From: Gloeocapsopsis sp. IPPAS B-1203
Lineage (GTDB): Bacteria; Cyanobacteriota; Cyanobacteriia; Cyanobacteriales; Chroococcidiopsidaceae
NCBI RefSeq assembly: GCF_002749975.1
Contig: NZ_PEIG01000018.1
Coordinates: 54,182-118,181 of the forward strand
Length of the DNA: 64,000 nucleotides
Direction of reading: 5' to 3'
Shown one piece after another: positions 1-9,146 of this stretch (the first letter of the stretch is position 1; each line of letters starts with the position of its first letter). The translations under genes and the position numbers were made by a program. The notes under the pieces were generated by a model. That model worked only from the letters and a program-made list of their open reading frames with translations, searched no databases and was not told the DNA's origin.

Positions 1-92
1 ATCTCTCTGGGATGAGCAGTATCAAATCTCTGGTTAAGTTGCTCTAAATCAAAATTATCAATTTGGATGCGAGATTCAATGGAAAAGCTCAT
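1..92 (-). CDS. cysH: Phosphoadenylyl-sulfate reductase, N-terminal fragment (runs off window)
   Basis: The minus strand opens with ATG at 92 and stays open to the window edge for about 30 codons. The peptide begins MSFSIESRIQIDNFDLEQLN and continues RFDTAHPRE, which matches my memory of the start of cyanobacterial PAPS/APS reductases (CysH), which reduce activated sulfate to sulfite in assimilation. The catalytic CxxC region lies outside the window, so the call rests on the N-terminus only. The gene is divergent from the glutaredoxin-like gene that starts at 205, and the two share a spacer of about 110 bases. Confidence 0.65.
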   Translation of the reverse strand, partial: MSFSIESRIQIDNFDLEQLNQRFDTAHPRE

Positions 93-204
93 GTCGATTA
101 TTTTGTTATTTCTCTTACATCCAGAATATCTAAATTTGGTGTCGGTGAAAGCTTTTTAGTTGTTTGCGCTCAGCTTTGATTTTTTATGAAGTGGTATTTC
201 TAAA

Positions 205-477
205 ATGCGATTAATCTTATACAGTAAGCCAGGTTGCCATTTATGTGAGGCATTGCAAGAAAAATTGGCACAAATTCACTCGTTCAGTTTTGATTTAGAA
301 GTGCGGGACATTACAACTCGTGCAGATTGGTTTCAAGCGTATCAGTACGAAGTACCAGTCATCTGTAGAGACAATAATGGTAGAGAAGAGCAACTTCCTC
401 GTCCTTCTCCTCGCGCTACAGTGTCACAGTTGGAGCAATTGTTACAGAAATATCTCAAAACTCATGGTTCAGAGTAA
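205..477 (+). CDS. Glutaredoxin-family thiol protein (DUF836-like)
   Basis: A 90-residue protein with a thioredoxin-like fold start, LILYSKPGCHLCEALQEKL. The CxxC motif (Cys at about residues 11 and 14) lies right after the first beta strand, as in glutaredoxins. The segment YQYEVPVICRD supplies the cis-proline (VPV) expected at the active site. The length suits the small DUF836 family rather than classical GrxA/GrxC. It probably reduces disulfides or glutathione adducts in the cytosol, but the substrate is unknown. It sits between the divergent cysH and murE, which starts about 150 bases downstream. Confidence 0.8.
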   Translation: MRLILYSKPGCHLCEALQEKLAQIHSFSFDLEVRDITTRADWFQAYQYEVPVICRDNNGREEQLPRPSPRATVSQLEQLLQKYLKTHGSE

Positions 478-630
478 GAGATGTGTATTCACAGTAGGAG
501 TCAGAGGTCAGGGTTAAAACAAGGGCAAGACAATGCCTTATCTGTAATTGGAGTAACGATTCTGAGCCTCTGTGAATGTCCTAAGTATATTGACGCTCAT
601 TTAGGTTTTTGTTGTGAGGAGTATGATGTC

Positions 631-2127
631 ATGAAATTGCGTGAATTGTTAATAAAGATTGCAAGTCTTAAAGAAGTTCCCCAGCATCCAGCAATGGATA
701 GGGAAGTCACTGGATTAAAAACGAATTCCCATGCTTGTCAACCTGGAGATTTATTTATTGGGATGCCAGGGACACGAGTCGATGGTGGTGAATTTTGGGA
801 AAGTGCGATCGCTTCCGGTGCGATCGCAGCTTTAATTTCTGCAGATATAGCAAAACCAGTCACAAGCGATGCTTGCATCCTTGCTGCAACTGATATGATT
901 CAAGCGTGTGCCCAAGCCGCAGCAGCTTTCTATGGCTACCCAGCAAAACAGCTAAAACTTGTGGGTGTCACGGGTACGAATGGCAAAACGACAACAACAC
1001 ATTTGATTGAATATTTTCTCGCACAAGCACAGTTTTCCGCCGCCTTAATGGGAACTCTCTACACGCGATGGCAAGGTTATGAGCAGACTGCAACACACAC
1101 AACACCATTTGCAGTAGAACTTCAGCAACAATTAGCCGCAGCCCGCGATGCTGGTTGTCAGTGGGGAGTCATGGAAGTGAGTTCTCATGCTTTGGCACAA
1201 GGAAGAGTGAAGGGTTGTCCTTTTGAAGTTGGGGTGTTTACAAACTTAACGCAAGACCACCTTGATTTTCACAAGGATATGGAAGATTATTTTGCTGCCA
1301 AAGCACTGTTATTTAGCCCCGACTATCTCCAAGGACGTGCAATTATTAACGCAGACGATCCTTATGGGCAAAGACTCATAGCGCAAGTTTCTCATCAACA
1401 ACTATGGCGCTACAGTGTCCACAATGGGGAAGAGGCTGATTTTTGGACAAGCGATTTGAAATATGAACCAACAGGTGTCAGTGGAACGCTGCATACACCC
1501 AAAGGAAATATTGCCTTTCGTTCGCCCTTAGTTGGCGAGTACAATCTCTCAAATATGTTGGCGGCTGTTGCTGCGGCATTACATCTCGGTGTAGATTTAG
1601 GCTTGATTGCGCAAGTTTTACCAAAATTTACCGAAGTTCCAGGACGGATGGAACGAGTGCAGATTGATTCTGAGCAAGATATTAGTGTAATTGTTGATTA
1701 TGCGCACACACCCGATAGCTTAGAAAATTTACTCAAAGCATCACGACCGTTTATTCCTGGCAAAATGATTTGTGTGTTTGGTTGTGGAGGCGATCGCGAT
1801 CGCACCAAGCGTCCGAAAATGGGAGCTATTGCAGCGCAACTTGCAGATATTGCCGTTGTGACTTCCGATAACCCGCGTACTGAAGAACCCGAACGCATTT
1901 TGCAAGATGTTTTAGCCGGAATTCCTGAAACAGTACATCCTCAGGTTATTTGCGATCGCGCCAGTGCAATTCGTACAGCAATTCTGCAAGCCCAACCAGG
2001 AGATGGTGTTTTAATTGCAGGTAAAGGTCACGAAGACTATCAAATTCTAGGAACTGAAAAAATTCACTTTGACGATCGCGAACAAGCAAGATTTGCTTTA
2101 AGTGAAAGACGAACAAAAAGAACTTAA
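631..2127 (+). CDS. murE: UDP-N-acetylmuramoyl-L-alanyl-D-glutamate--2,6-diaminopimelate ligase
   Basis: Adds meso-diaminopimelate to UDP-MurNAc-L-Ala-D-Glu with ATP in cytosolic peptidoglycan precursor synthesis. The P-loop is GVTGTNGKTTTTHLI. EVSSHAL and NLTQDHLDFH are the Mur-ligase central motifs, and VIVDYAHTPDSL and GKGHEDYQ mark the C-terminal domain. The DNPR motif (SDNPRTEEP) is the meso-DAP recognition signature. The reading frame is open from 481, but I choose the ATG at 631: it is preceded by GAGGAG at about 617-622 and gives 498 residues, the usual MurE length. The extra 50 upstream residues (481-630) resemble no Mur protein. A heptamer repeat array follows the stop. Confidence 0.95.
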   Translation: MKLRELLIKIASLKEVPQHPAMDREVTGLKTNSHACQPGDLFIGMPGTRVDGGEFWESAIASGAIAALISADIAKPVTSDACILAATDMIQACAQAAAAFYGYPAKQLKLVGVTGTNGKTTTTHLIEYFLAQAQFSAALMGTLYTRWQGYEQTATHTTPFAVELQQQLAAARDAGCQWGVMEVSSHALAQGRVKGCPFEVGVFTNLTQDHLDFHKDMEDYFAAKALLFSPDYLQGRAIINADDPYGQRLIAQVSHQQLWRYSVHNGEEADFWTSDLKYEPTGVSGTLHTPKGNIAFRSPLVGEYNLSNMLAAVAAALHLGVDLGLIAQVLPKFTEVPGRMERVQIDSEQDISVIVDYAHTPDSLENLLKASRPFIPGKMICVFGCGGDRDRTKRPKMGAIAAQLADIAVVTSDNPRTEEPERILQDVLAGIPETVHPQVICDRASAIRTAILQAQPGDGVLIAGKGHEDYQILGTEKIHFDDREQARFALSERRTKRT

Positions 2128-2128
2128 G

Positions 2129-2229
2129 GTTGGTAATTGGTAACTGGTCATTGGTCATTGGCAGAATATCTACTGTTACCCATTACCCATTACCCATTAC
2201 CCATTACCCATTACCCATTACCCATTACC
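2129..2229. repeat. Heptamer tandem repeats (STRR type)
   Basis: The spacer after murE begins with imperfect TTGGTAA/TTGGTCA units (2129-2160). Seven perfect copies of TTACCCA follow at 2176-2224, plus a partial copy to 2229. Short tandem heptamer arrays in spacers are a known cyanobacterial feature. The small plus-strand reading frame across this array is a by-product of the repeat and not a gene. The next gene starts 26 bases after the array. Confidence 0.9.
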
Positions 2230-2254
2230 TACTTCTAACCTTTATCCAATTGCT

Positions 2255-3661
2255 ATGGATTCGCTTTATAAGTCTATCCTTAATTTACAGCAACCTCCAC
2301 AACTTTTGGCTGTTAGTCCGGCTACCTTACTTTCACTGGTGAGGGCTGTTATTGATGCTTTAATTGACAATCAAATTTCAGCAACCCTGTGGCTTAAGCT
2401 ACCGCCAGGAGAAATTTGGCAAGCAGAAATTCAGCGTTACTACAACCAAGTACAACTTCCACGGACAACTTACATTATTGTTCCTCAAGATCGCAGTAAC
2501 TTAGATGCAGAGAAATATAAATTTCCTAGCATTCCGCTTCAACTGAAGTTTAATAACCAGTTGCGTCGTGAATATTTTCTTATGGTTACATCTCCAAGTT
2601 TTTGTAGCCTGATTTTTGCTTATCGACTAGGACCAAAACAACGGCAAAATAAAGCTAAAGAAAACACACTTGGTAAAGGTACTGCACCATTAACCTCAGC
2701 AACAATCCGCAAAAAACCTCCGTTGGTGGCACTTTATTCGTTTGAGGGACACATCGTTCAACCGATACTAAATAATCTCAAACTTGCCGGTGGAGATGAG
2801 GTACAAACAACAGTAGAAGTTGTACCAGCTATCCCTGAACCGTCATTTTTAAATCAAATCTTAACTAAACAAATTCATTACCAAGAACAAATCCGCAGTC
2901 GGACTAAATTTCGTCGCAACCAGGCACTCAATAAAGCTGTTCGGACAAAAAAGCAAAGTAGTTTTTCTGTCAGAGATGACTTCTTAAGTGAATTATGTCA
3001 AGAACTCCGAACACCTCTAGCACATATGAAAATGGCACTCAGTTTACTAAATTCTCCACAACTTAAACCAGCACAAAAACAAAGGTATTTGCAAGTACTG
3101 AGTACAGAATGCGATCGCCAAAACTCGCTAATTAATGGTCTATTAGACTTAATTCAACTTGATCGCGCAGTGCAAACGCCATTAGAATCAGTGCGCTTGA
3201 GTGAGATTGTTCCTGGTGTTGTTAGTACATATCAACCGTTGGCAACTGAAAAAGGAATTATGCTGGCTTACACTGTACCAGAAGATTTACCGCCAGTTTC
3301 TTGTGTTAATGCTTGGTTGAAACAAATTGTGATTAACTTGTTGCACAATAGCATCAAGTTTACTCCTACTAATGGTCAAGTTTGGGTGCGATCGCGTCTC
3401 CAAAACGATTTTGTCCAACTTGAATTTCGCGATACAGGTATTGGTATTGCACCCAGCGAAATTCCTAAGATATTCGATCGATTCTATCGCGTCCGTCCCG
3501 CTGCAGGCGAAGATGTGAGTGGTGCAGGGCTAGGTTTAACAATTGTGCAGCAACTTCTGTTACGCTGTGGTGGTTCTATCTCAGTCAAAAGTCGCTTAGG
3601 AGAAGGTTCAACCTTTAATGTTCTTTTGCCTGTGGATAATTCTCAGAGTTCAGGGACTTAA
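2255..3661 (+). CDS. Sensor histidine kinase-like protein lacking the H-box histidine
   Basis: A 468-residue soluble protein. Residues 1-210 form an N-terminal sensory region that resembles DICT-type domains of cyanobacterial regulators (weak). A HisKA-like helix pair lies at about 240-300 and a HATPase_c domain at about 345-462. The ATPase motifs are intact: N box INLLHNSIKFTP, G1 DTGIGIAP, F box FDRFYRV and G2 GAGLGLTIVQQL. The H box, however, reads FLSELCQELRTPL. The phospho-accepting histidine of the usual SHELRTPL is glutamine at residue 249 (codon CAA at 2999-3001). The protein can probably bind ATP but cannot autophosphorylate at the normal site. It faces a second kinase gene (4072-5544) with the opposite defect. 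No response regulator adjoins it. Confidence 0.85.
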   Translation: MDSLYKSILNLQQPPQLLAVSPATLLSLVRAVIDALIDNQISATLWLKLPPGEIWQAEIQRYYNQVQLPRTTYIIVPQDRSNLDAEKYKFPSIPLQLKFNNQLRREYFLMVTSPSFCSLIFAYRLGPKQRQNKAKENTLGKGTAPLTSATIRKKPPLVALYSFEGHIVQPILNNLKLAGGDEVQTTVEVVPAIPEPSFLNQILTKQIHYQEQIRSRTKFRRNQALNKAVRTKKQSSFSVRDDFLSELCQELRTPLAHMKMALSLLNSPQLKPAQKQRYLQVLSTECDRQNSLINGLLDLIQLDRAVQTPLESVRLSEIVPGVVSTYQPLATEKGIMLAYTVPEDLPPVSCVNAWLKQIVINLLHNSIKFTPTNGQVWVRSRLQNDFVQLEFRDTGIGIAPSEIPKIFDRFYRVRPAAGEDVSGAGLGLTIVQQLLLRCGGSISVKSRLGEGSTFNVLLPVDNSQSSGT

Positions 3662-3687
3662 ACAAGAGGAGTTGTGAGTTCTTATTG

Positions 3688-3718
3688 TTGAGTTCTGAAT
3701 TACGAGAATTCAACTCAA
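3688..3718. terminator. Hairpin between convergent genes
   Basis: TTGAGTT at 3688-3694 plus GAATT at 3697-3701 pair with AATTCAACTCAA at 3707-3718, giving a 12-pair stem with a two-base bulge and a 5-base loop. It lies between the convergent kinase gene (stop at 3661) and the ArsR gene (stop at 3775), so it could end transcription from either side. There is no strong T-run, so this is a structural guess. A second small hairpin, GTGC-TAAC-GCAC, follows at about 3722-3733. Confidence 0.4.
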
Positions 3719-3774
3719 AACGTGCTAACGCACCGCTACGCTAACAAAATTCAAAATTCAAAACTACCACTCTT

Positions 3775-4035
3775 TCACTTCCCTTGCAATGCTTCACCGT
3801 CTAGCTGATACAAGTGGGTATTTCCTTCAGGATGCATCTTTACCAAATTCAATTCTTTAAGTTTATTGAGATGATGCGATACCGTTGGTTCTTTTAATTG
3901 CAATAGTGTTGCTAATTCTTCAACACTGCATTCCCGACTCGCTAAAATTCCCAGCATCTTCAATCGACTTTCATTAGCTAACACTTTAAAGAAGCGTAGC
4001 AGCGATTGCATCGCGTCCTGTTCCATACCTTTCAC
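3775..4035 (-). CDS. ArsR-family winged-helix regulator, short form
   Basis: An 86-residue DNA-binding protein with the ArsR pattern: LLRFFKVLANESRLKMLGIL, then CSVEELATLL and the recognition helix region KEPTVSHHLNKLKELNLV, then a wing ending in HLYQLDGEALQGK. I see no ELCVCDL-type metal site; the only cysteine is in RECSVEEL. As I recall them, cyanobacterial relatives with this N-terminus carry a further C-terminal domain after the LDGEAL segment. Here a TGA stops the protein at that point, so it may be truncated. It starts 36 bases after the stop of the upstream kinase gene (4072-5544) on the same strand, so the two are probably cotranscribed. The second ATG at 4026 is an alternative start. 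Confidence 0.75.
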   Translation of the reverse strand: MKGMEQDAMQSLLRFFKVLANESRLKMLGILASRECSVEELATLLQLKEPTVSHHLNKLKELNLVKMHPEGNTHLYQLDGEALQGK

Positions 4036-4071
4036 TAATTAGACCTGCATCTAATTAGAATTAGATCAATA

Positions 4072-5544
4072 CTAGCTACAGTATTCGGTTTGCTTGACAT
4101 CTAACGGCAAGAAAATCGTCAAAACTTCGCCTTCGTGGGGACGTTGTCGGATGATAAGTTTACCGCCAATAGCTTGAAATAACTGTTTGGTAGCTGTCAT
4201 GTTCAAACTAATATTGCCAGTTTCAGGTTGAAATGTGAGTAATTGACCAAGCGACTTACGAATTGGTGGTACGGTAGATTCTTCTCCTTTATTTTCTTCG
4301 AGTTGAGATTTTGGCAGTAATTGCAACTTTAATTGATCTCCCGCTGGAATAACTTGTACTTGGATGTGACTGCCTGGTGGTAAGCTGCGAGTGAAGTTTT
4401 CAATTAACCCTGTCAAGACTTGATCCAGCATTTTCGGATCGCTGACTACAGTTGGTAGCTGTTGCGGTAAAACAACATCCAAAGTTAAATTACGCCGGCT
4501 GGCTTGTTTTTGCCAACGCGGAACACTCTGCTGTAAGACCTGCGTTAATGACATTGCTGTTAAATAAGTACCTGAGTGCTTGGCAGTACATTTTTCTAGT
4601 TCTGCTGCACGGAATAAAAGCTCCATGCGGTCAATTTGTTCGGTACACTCATGGTCAATGATTTCCAATCGTTGAATTGCATCAGTTGCTAAATCGCGGC
4701 GCTTAAGTAGTAAGCGAGTCAATGTTCGGATTGTCGTTAAGGGTGTCCGTACCTCGTGCGCGAAGGCTTGAAGTAATTCCACATCTACGCGAGGTGTTGC
4801 GTGACTTAGTTCTAAATTATTATTTTGTGTAGAATTACGAATTTCTTCGTGGGATTCTGGTATGTGCTGCAACAGCAAGCGGCTAAAGTGCATTACTGTT
4901 CGGTAATCTGGCACTACTGGATAATATTGCTGAATAAGTTCATCTAAATGCAATACCGATTCAGAAGTTGTGAGTGCAGCTCTTGCTCTCAAAGCGTACC
5001 ATGCCTGTTCCACGACTTCTGGTTCAAAAGAAAATAAAAATACTGGTACACCATAAGCATTTTCTGCGAGAACCATTGCCAAGCTAAATTGTGCAGTTAA
5101 AACAAGACAGAACTGTTCTCGTGCCAGTGGATCTCCAGAAATCAACGGTAACAAAACTCCTGGTTCTCTAGCTACTTGTGATTTTTGTACTGCAGTACTT
5201 AAACTTGATGGCAGTAATTGATGCTGCCAGGAATCTGCCGTAAAAGTCCAAGAAGGTAATTTGTTAACGAGTTGAGGATTGCTAATAACTGGTACGGGAC
5301 CTGCCAATATTACTCCTTGAGTAGATAACTGGCAATTCTCATCAACGGTATGTTTAAGGTAGATTTGTTGCAGTAAGTTCTCCAATGCGGCGATCGCAAC
5401 TCGCCATTGCTGCGCTGTCACATCTACTGCAGTGCTTCCTTCATGACTTGCAGACAATAAGCATGAATGACTACCATAGCCGTCGTGTTGTGTGTCATTA
5501 CTGGCTAGTATCTCACTCAGTGTTGGTATTATCCATTTGCGCAC
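4072..5544 (-). CDS. Sensor kinase-like protein with intact H box and degenerate ATP-binding domain
   Basis: A 490-residue soluble protein. The N-terminal half (about 1-235) is a sensory region with the block PLAREQFCLVLTAQFSLAMV, possibly DICT- or GAF-like. The H box is AFAHEVRTPLTTI, with His263 present. The expected HATPase_c domain follows, but only the N-box Asn is recognisable (LIENFTRSLPPG). The G1 DxGxG segment is replaced by LQLLPKSQLEENKGEE, and G2 GxGLGL by GNISLNMTATKQL. It therefore looks able to accept phosphate but not to bind ATP in the usual way. It is cotranscribed with the short ArsR gene and convergent with the kinase-like gene at 2255-3661, which has the complementary defect. 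Confidence 0.8.
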   Translation of the reverse strand: MRKWIIPTLSEILASNDTQHDGYGSHSCLLSASHEGSTAVDVTAQQWRVAIAALENLLQQIYLKHTVDENCQLSTQGVILAGPVPVISNPQLVNKLPSWTFTADSWQHQLLPSSLSTAVQKSQVAREPGVLLPLISGDPLAREQFCLVLTAQFSLAMVLAENAYGVPVFLFSFEPEVVEQAWYALRARAALTTSESVLHLDELIQQYYPVVPDYRTVMHFSRLLLQHIPESHEEIRNSTQNNNLELSHATPRVDVELLQAFAHEVRTPLTTIRTLTRLLLKRRDLATDAIQRLEIIDHECTEQIDRMELLFRAAELEKCTAKHSGTYLTAMSLTQVLQQSVPRWQKQASRRNLTLDVVLPQQLPTVVSDPKMLDQVLTGLIENFTRSLPPGSHIQVQVIPAGDQLKLQLLPKSQLEENKGEESTVPPIRKSLGQLLTFQPETGNISLNMTATKQLFQAIGGKLIIRQRPHEGEVLTIFLPLDVKQTEYCS

Positions 5545-6193
5545 CAGTACTCACCCCTTCAACTCATAATTTTTTAGTAGTGCTTCAATCTTGATGTCAA
5601 TACATAAGATATCGAGATTTGGTCATCAATGACAGTCGTAGAACCGAACCCATAAGTCGCAATTTCCGTTGAGGGTAGCTGTATCTTTTCTTTAAGAGGT
5701 GAATAGTAAGCTTGAGCCAGCTTTAATTGCATTCATAAAATACAGAGTAGCTATCACACTTCGATTGCAGTTATCAGATCTTTTAGAAAACGAACTATAA
5801 AGTATACAAAGAGAAAACATAACAAGAGATGTAAATAAATGTTTTGGTATTTTTTTGCTGTGATTTTAAATATTTATCTAAAAATTACTAATTGTTTCCG
5901 ATGTGTTTTTGATGGTATATCATTCTTGAGTTATAGATAACAATTATTGTTCTCTGCATTTAGCTATTTTTTAGAAGTAAGTTTTATAAATCAAATATAA
6001 TTACTGTAATAGTTTTTAAAAACTTTTCTGGAATCATTAAATCTTCAGTATTGATAATATAAGATTTAATCTATATTAGTTTTTCGTATGTTCGTGTTAT
6101 TTCCATAGGTTGATGCTATTTGTTTAATTAAACTGCTAAAAAATTAGGTATTAGAAAAGAAAATACTTGAAAACATAAGTAGGGTAGTAACAA
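5545..6193. other. AT-rich spacer between divergent genes
   Basis: About 650 bases separate the leftward kinase gene from the rightward stress-protein gene. The right half is strongly AT-rich, with T and A runs near 5850 and 5880-6060. I see no open frame that looks coded, no clear operator and no terminator. It must hold the promoters of both flanking genes, but I cannot place them with confidence. Confidence 0.5.
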
Positions 6194-6877
6194 ATGGTTA
6201 ATGACATAAAAAGACGTGCAATTGGTGTGTTTTCTAGCTATTTGGATGCAGAACAAGCAATCAGTGAACTGCGCGATCGCGGTTTTTCAATGGACAAAAT
6301 TTCTATCATTGCCCGCGACGAAGCAACTCAAGACGAAATCGCAGGAATTGATGTTAACGATACCTTTGATAATAAATCAGGTGAAGGTGCAACAGCGGGA
6401 GCGCTGACAGGTGGTGTATTAGGAGGAATTACAGGCTTACTAGTTGGTTTGGGTAGTCTTGTCGTACCTGGTGTAGGTCCAGTATTATTTGCAGGAGAAG
6501 TCGCTTCAGCATTAACCGCAGCGATCGCTGGTGGCGCAGTTGGTGCAGTCACAGGTGGTTTACTTGGAGCATTGCTTGGCTTGGGTATTCCTGAAGAAAG
6601 AGCAAGAATTTATAATCAACGAGTCGCTAGTGGTGGTTATTTAGTCATTGTCGATGGCACTACACAAGACATCATCAACGCCGAATCAATTTTAATGAAT
6701 CGCGGCATTCAAGAGTTTGGCATTTATGAAATTCCTGCAACTACTGGCATTCAAACTTCTCTTGCAGATGCAACAACTGAAGTAACTCATAGCACAGAAT
6801 ATAGCGGACCTACTACGAGTACTATTCCTAATAACGATCCCAATGTTGTCATTATCGATCGCCGCGAACAGATTTAG
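6194..6877 (+). CDS. General stress protein 17M-like protein with glycine-zipper segment
   Basis: A 227-residue protein. Residues 4-40 ([20 protein letters not shown] then [14 protein letters not shown]) match the general stress protein 17M/YflT-type ferredoxin-like fold. Residues 63-135 are a glycine/alanine-rich hydrophobic stretch ([20 protein letters not shown] and [20 protein letters not shown]), typical of glycine-zipper membrane-associated segments. A second alpha/beta unit ([21 protein letters not shown]) and a polar tail follow. Cyanobacterial relatives are often annotated as low-temperature or stress-induced proteins; the biochemical role is unknown. The ATG at 6194 is used. The 3' end overlaps the 3' end of the convergent bioF by 26 bases. 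Confidence 0.8.
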   Translation: MVNDIKRRAIGVFSSYLDAEQAISELRDRGFSMDKISIIARDEATQDEIAGIDVNDTFDNKSGEGATAGALTGGVLGGITGLLVGLGSLVVPGVGPVLFAGEVASALTAAIAGGAVGAVTGGLLGALLGLGIPEERARIYNQRVASGGYLVIVDGTTQDIINAESILMNRGIQEFGIYEIPATTGIQTSLADATTEVTHSTEYSGPTTSTIPNNDPNVVIIDRREQI

Positions 6878-8057
6878 ATGAAGTGGTAGAAACTATTTTG
6901 ATGGCGCTCAAAACATCTACAAGTTGCTTGATATGAGTAAGAGAATGAGTCGCCATCAGTGAAATCCGAATTCGGCTTGTTGGTACTGTGGGAGGGCGAA
7001 TTGCAGGAGCAAAAATACCAGCATCTTGTAAGTGACGAGCAGCAATTAAAGCATCAGCCGCAGTTGGTAATAATAAGCAAAGAATTGCAGAGTCAGAAGG
7101 TAATAATTTTAAGTGTGATAGTTGATGTATCAGTAATTTAAAATTGTCAATATTGCGCCATAATTGTTGACGCCGTTCGGGTTCTTGCTGAATAATTTGG
7201 ATTGCTGCTAAAGCTGCTGCGGTATCTGCAGGTGACAGCGCAGTTGTATATATCCAACTAGGGGCGCGATTGCGTAAGAAATCAATTAAAGTTTTGGTTC
7301 CAGCAACATAACCACCTAAACTCCCTAAGGCTTTACTGAGTGTTCCAACCTGAATGAGTTGACGTTGCGTACAATCGAAGTGTTCTACACATCCAGCGCC
7401 ACGTTTGCCCAATACGCCAGTAGCATGAGCTTCATCAACTAGCAGCATACAGTTGTAATGCTCAGCTAAATTCAGTAGCTCTGATAAAGGACATAAGTCA
7501 CCATCCATACTAAAAACACTATCAGTCAAAATCAGACAGCGACGATAGCGATCGCGTTGTTGATCGAGATGAGTTTGGAGTGATACTAAATCGCAATGCG
7601 GATATTCAATCACAGTAGCACCGCTGAGAATTGCTCCATTTTTCAACGATGAGTGATTGTATTGATCCGATAAAATAAGATCGCGCTGACCGACTACTGC
7701 AGAAACAACGCCCAGATTTGCCAGATAACCCGAACTAAAGACTAACGCATCTTCGGTTTGCTTAAGAGATGCGATCGCACATTCTAACTCGCGGTGTAAT
7801 TTGCGGTGTCCGCTGAGAAGTCGCGAACCTGTACTACCTGTACCATATTTTTGTGTAGCAGTGATTGCAGCTTGAATTAAGCGATCGTCACTGGATAATC
7901 CGAGGTAATCATTACTCGCAAAATTAATCAGCGATCGCCCATTTATTTGCACCATCGCCCCCGAACGTCCTTGAATTGTCTGCACAGTGCGATACCAATC
8001 GGCTTTGTGAATAGTTGCAAGCGATTGTTCAATCCAGTTGTAAGCGTCACTCGGCAT
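6852..8057 (-). CDS. bioF: 8-amino-7-oxononanoate synthase
   Basis: A PLP-dependent alpha-oxoamine synthase that condenses pimeloyl-ACP (or -CoA) with L-alanine in biotin synthesis. The 401-residue protein has [49 protein letters not shown] (PLP-ring Asp) and [13 protein letters not shown] (Schiff-base Lys). The length is a little over the usual 385. The C-terminal tail ([12 protein letters not shown]) is encoded in the stretch that overlaps the end of the stress-protein gene by 26 bases. No other bio gene is adjacent. The family also contains glycine C-acetyltransferase, but the motif context favours BioF. Confidence 0.9.
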   Translation of the reverse strand: MPSDAYNWIEQSLATIHKADWYRTVQTIQGRSGAMVQINGRSLINFASNDYLGLSSDDRLIQAAITATQKYGTGSTGSRLLSGHRKLHRELECAIASLKQTEDALVFSSGYLANLGVVSAVVGQRDLILSDQYNHSSLKNGAILSGATVIEYPHCDLVSLQTHLDQQRDRYRRCLILTDSVFSMDGDLCPLSELLNLAEHYNCMLLVDEAHATGVLGKRGAGCVEHFDCTQRQLIQVGTLSKALGSLGGYVAGTKTLIDFLRNRAPSWIYTTALSPADTAAALAAIQIIQQEPERRQQLWRNIDNFKLLIHQLSHLKLLPSDSAILCLLLPTAADALIAARHLQDAGIFAPAIRPPTVPTSRIRISLMATHSLTHIKQLVDVLSAIKIVSTTSSKSVRGDR

Positions 8058-8162
8058 TCTAATTAAGATTTTGATTACTATTGTTCATGGAGAGCAATTT
8101 GTCAACAATTTGCAATTCTCATTTCCTCATCCCTCACCCCTCGCTCCTCGCCCCTAAATTAT

Positions 8163-9146
8163 ATGCCCATCATTTCGGCTGAAAATCTTAGTAAAGTTTA
8201 TCCTGTAGCCGTTAAAGAACCTGGACTGAAAGGAACAATACAACACTTTTTCCGCCGTACTTATCGCATGGTAGAAGCAGTGAAACAAGTTTCCTTTGAT
8301 ATTGAACCAGGAGAAGTTGTCGGTTTTTTAGGCGCAAATGGTGCAGGAAAAACCACTACCTTAAAAATGCTGACAGGTTTAATTCATCCTTCAGCTGGGC
8401 GCGTGCGAGTTGCTGGATACATTCCATTTCAGCGGAAACCAGGCTTTTTAAAACAGATCACGCTTGTAATGGGGCAAAAGCAACAGTTGATTTGGGATTT
8501 ACCTGCATTAGATACTTTAAAGATCAATGCTGCTGTCTACAACCTCTCAGATAAAGACTATCGTCAGCGTGTCGGCGAACTTACTGAAATGCTTTCACTA
8601 CAAGGTAAGTTGAACCAGCCAGTACGCAAGCTGTCGCTTGGAGAACGCATGAAAGCTGAACTGATGGCTGCATTACTCCATCAACCGCAAGTCCTCTTTT
8701 TAGACGAACCAACGCTAGGGCTTGATGTCAATGCTCAAGTAGGAGTACGTGAATTCTTACGCGAGTACAATAAGCGGTATGACGCCACAATTTTATTAAC
8801 AAGTCACTATATGGCAGATATTAGTGCATTGTGCAAACGCGTGCTAGTTATCCACCAAGGAATGTTAATTTATGATGGCAGTTTAGAAGGACTGATCGAT
8901 CAATTTGCCCCTTATCGCGAAGTACAAGTAGAACTCGCACAGCCTTTACCAGAAGCAAAGTTGATGCATTACGGCGAAATCAAATCTATAGAAGGACAAT
9001 CTGCTCGTTTTTTAGTACAACGCGAAGCCTTAACTCGTACTGTTGCGCAAATCTTAGCAGAGTTGGAGGTGATTGACTTAACTGTCACCGATCCACCAGT
9101 GGAAGAAGTGATTGGTCGTGTCTTTAGTGCTGGTGGCGTGTTATGA
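8163..9146 (+). CDS. ABC-2 type transporter ATP-binding protein
   Basis: A 327-residue ATPase. Walker A is GANGAGKTTTLKML, the signature is the variant LSLGERMKAELM, Walker B is VLFLDEPTLGLD, and the switch histidine is in LLTSHYMAD. A C-terminal extension of about 90 residues (REVQVELAQPLPEAKL onward) follows, as in ABC-2/NatA-like exporters. The N-terminal insertion KGTIQHFFRRTYRMVEAVK is typical of the subgroup paired with DUF990-type permeases. The stop overlaps the start of the permease by four bases (ATGA at 9143), implying translational coupling. The substrate is unknown. Confidence 0.9.
   Translation: MPIISAENLSKVYPVAVKEPGLKGTIQHFFRRTYRMVEAVKQVSFDIEPGEVVGFLGANGAGKTTTLKMLTGLIHPSAGRVRVAGYIPFQRKPGFLKQITLVMGQKQQLIWDLPALDTLKINAAVYNLSDKDYRQRVGELTEMLSLQGKLNQPVRKLSLGERMKAELMAALLHQPQVLFLDEPTLGLDVNAQVGVREFLREYNKRYDATILLTSHYMADISALCKRVLVIHQGMLIYDGSLEGLIDQFAPYREVQVELAQPLPEAKLMHYGEIKSIEGQSARFLVQREALTRTVAQILAELEVIDLTVTDPPVEEVIGRVFSAGGVL

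Noticed and set aside
481..630. N-terminal extension of the murE frame
   Set aside because: These 50 codons show no Mur-ligase similarity, and a good ribosome site precedes the ATG at 631.
2176..2229. CRISPR-like regularity of short repeats
   Set aside because: The units are 7 bases long without spacers. No 25-40-base repeat with unique spacers and no cas gene was seen anywhere in the window.
2130..2342. 70-codon plus-strand frame over the heptamer array
   Set aside because: Tandem heptamers without stops create an open frame by chance. It overlaps the kinase gene start in another frame.
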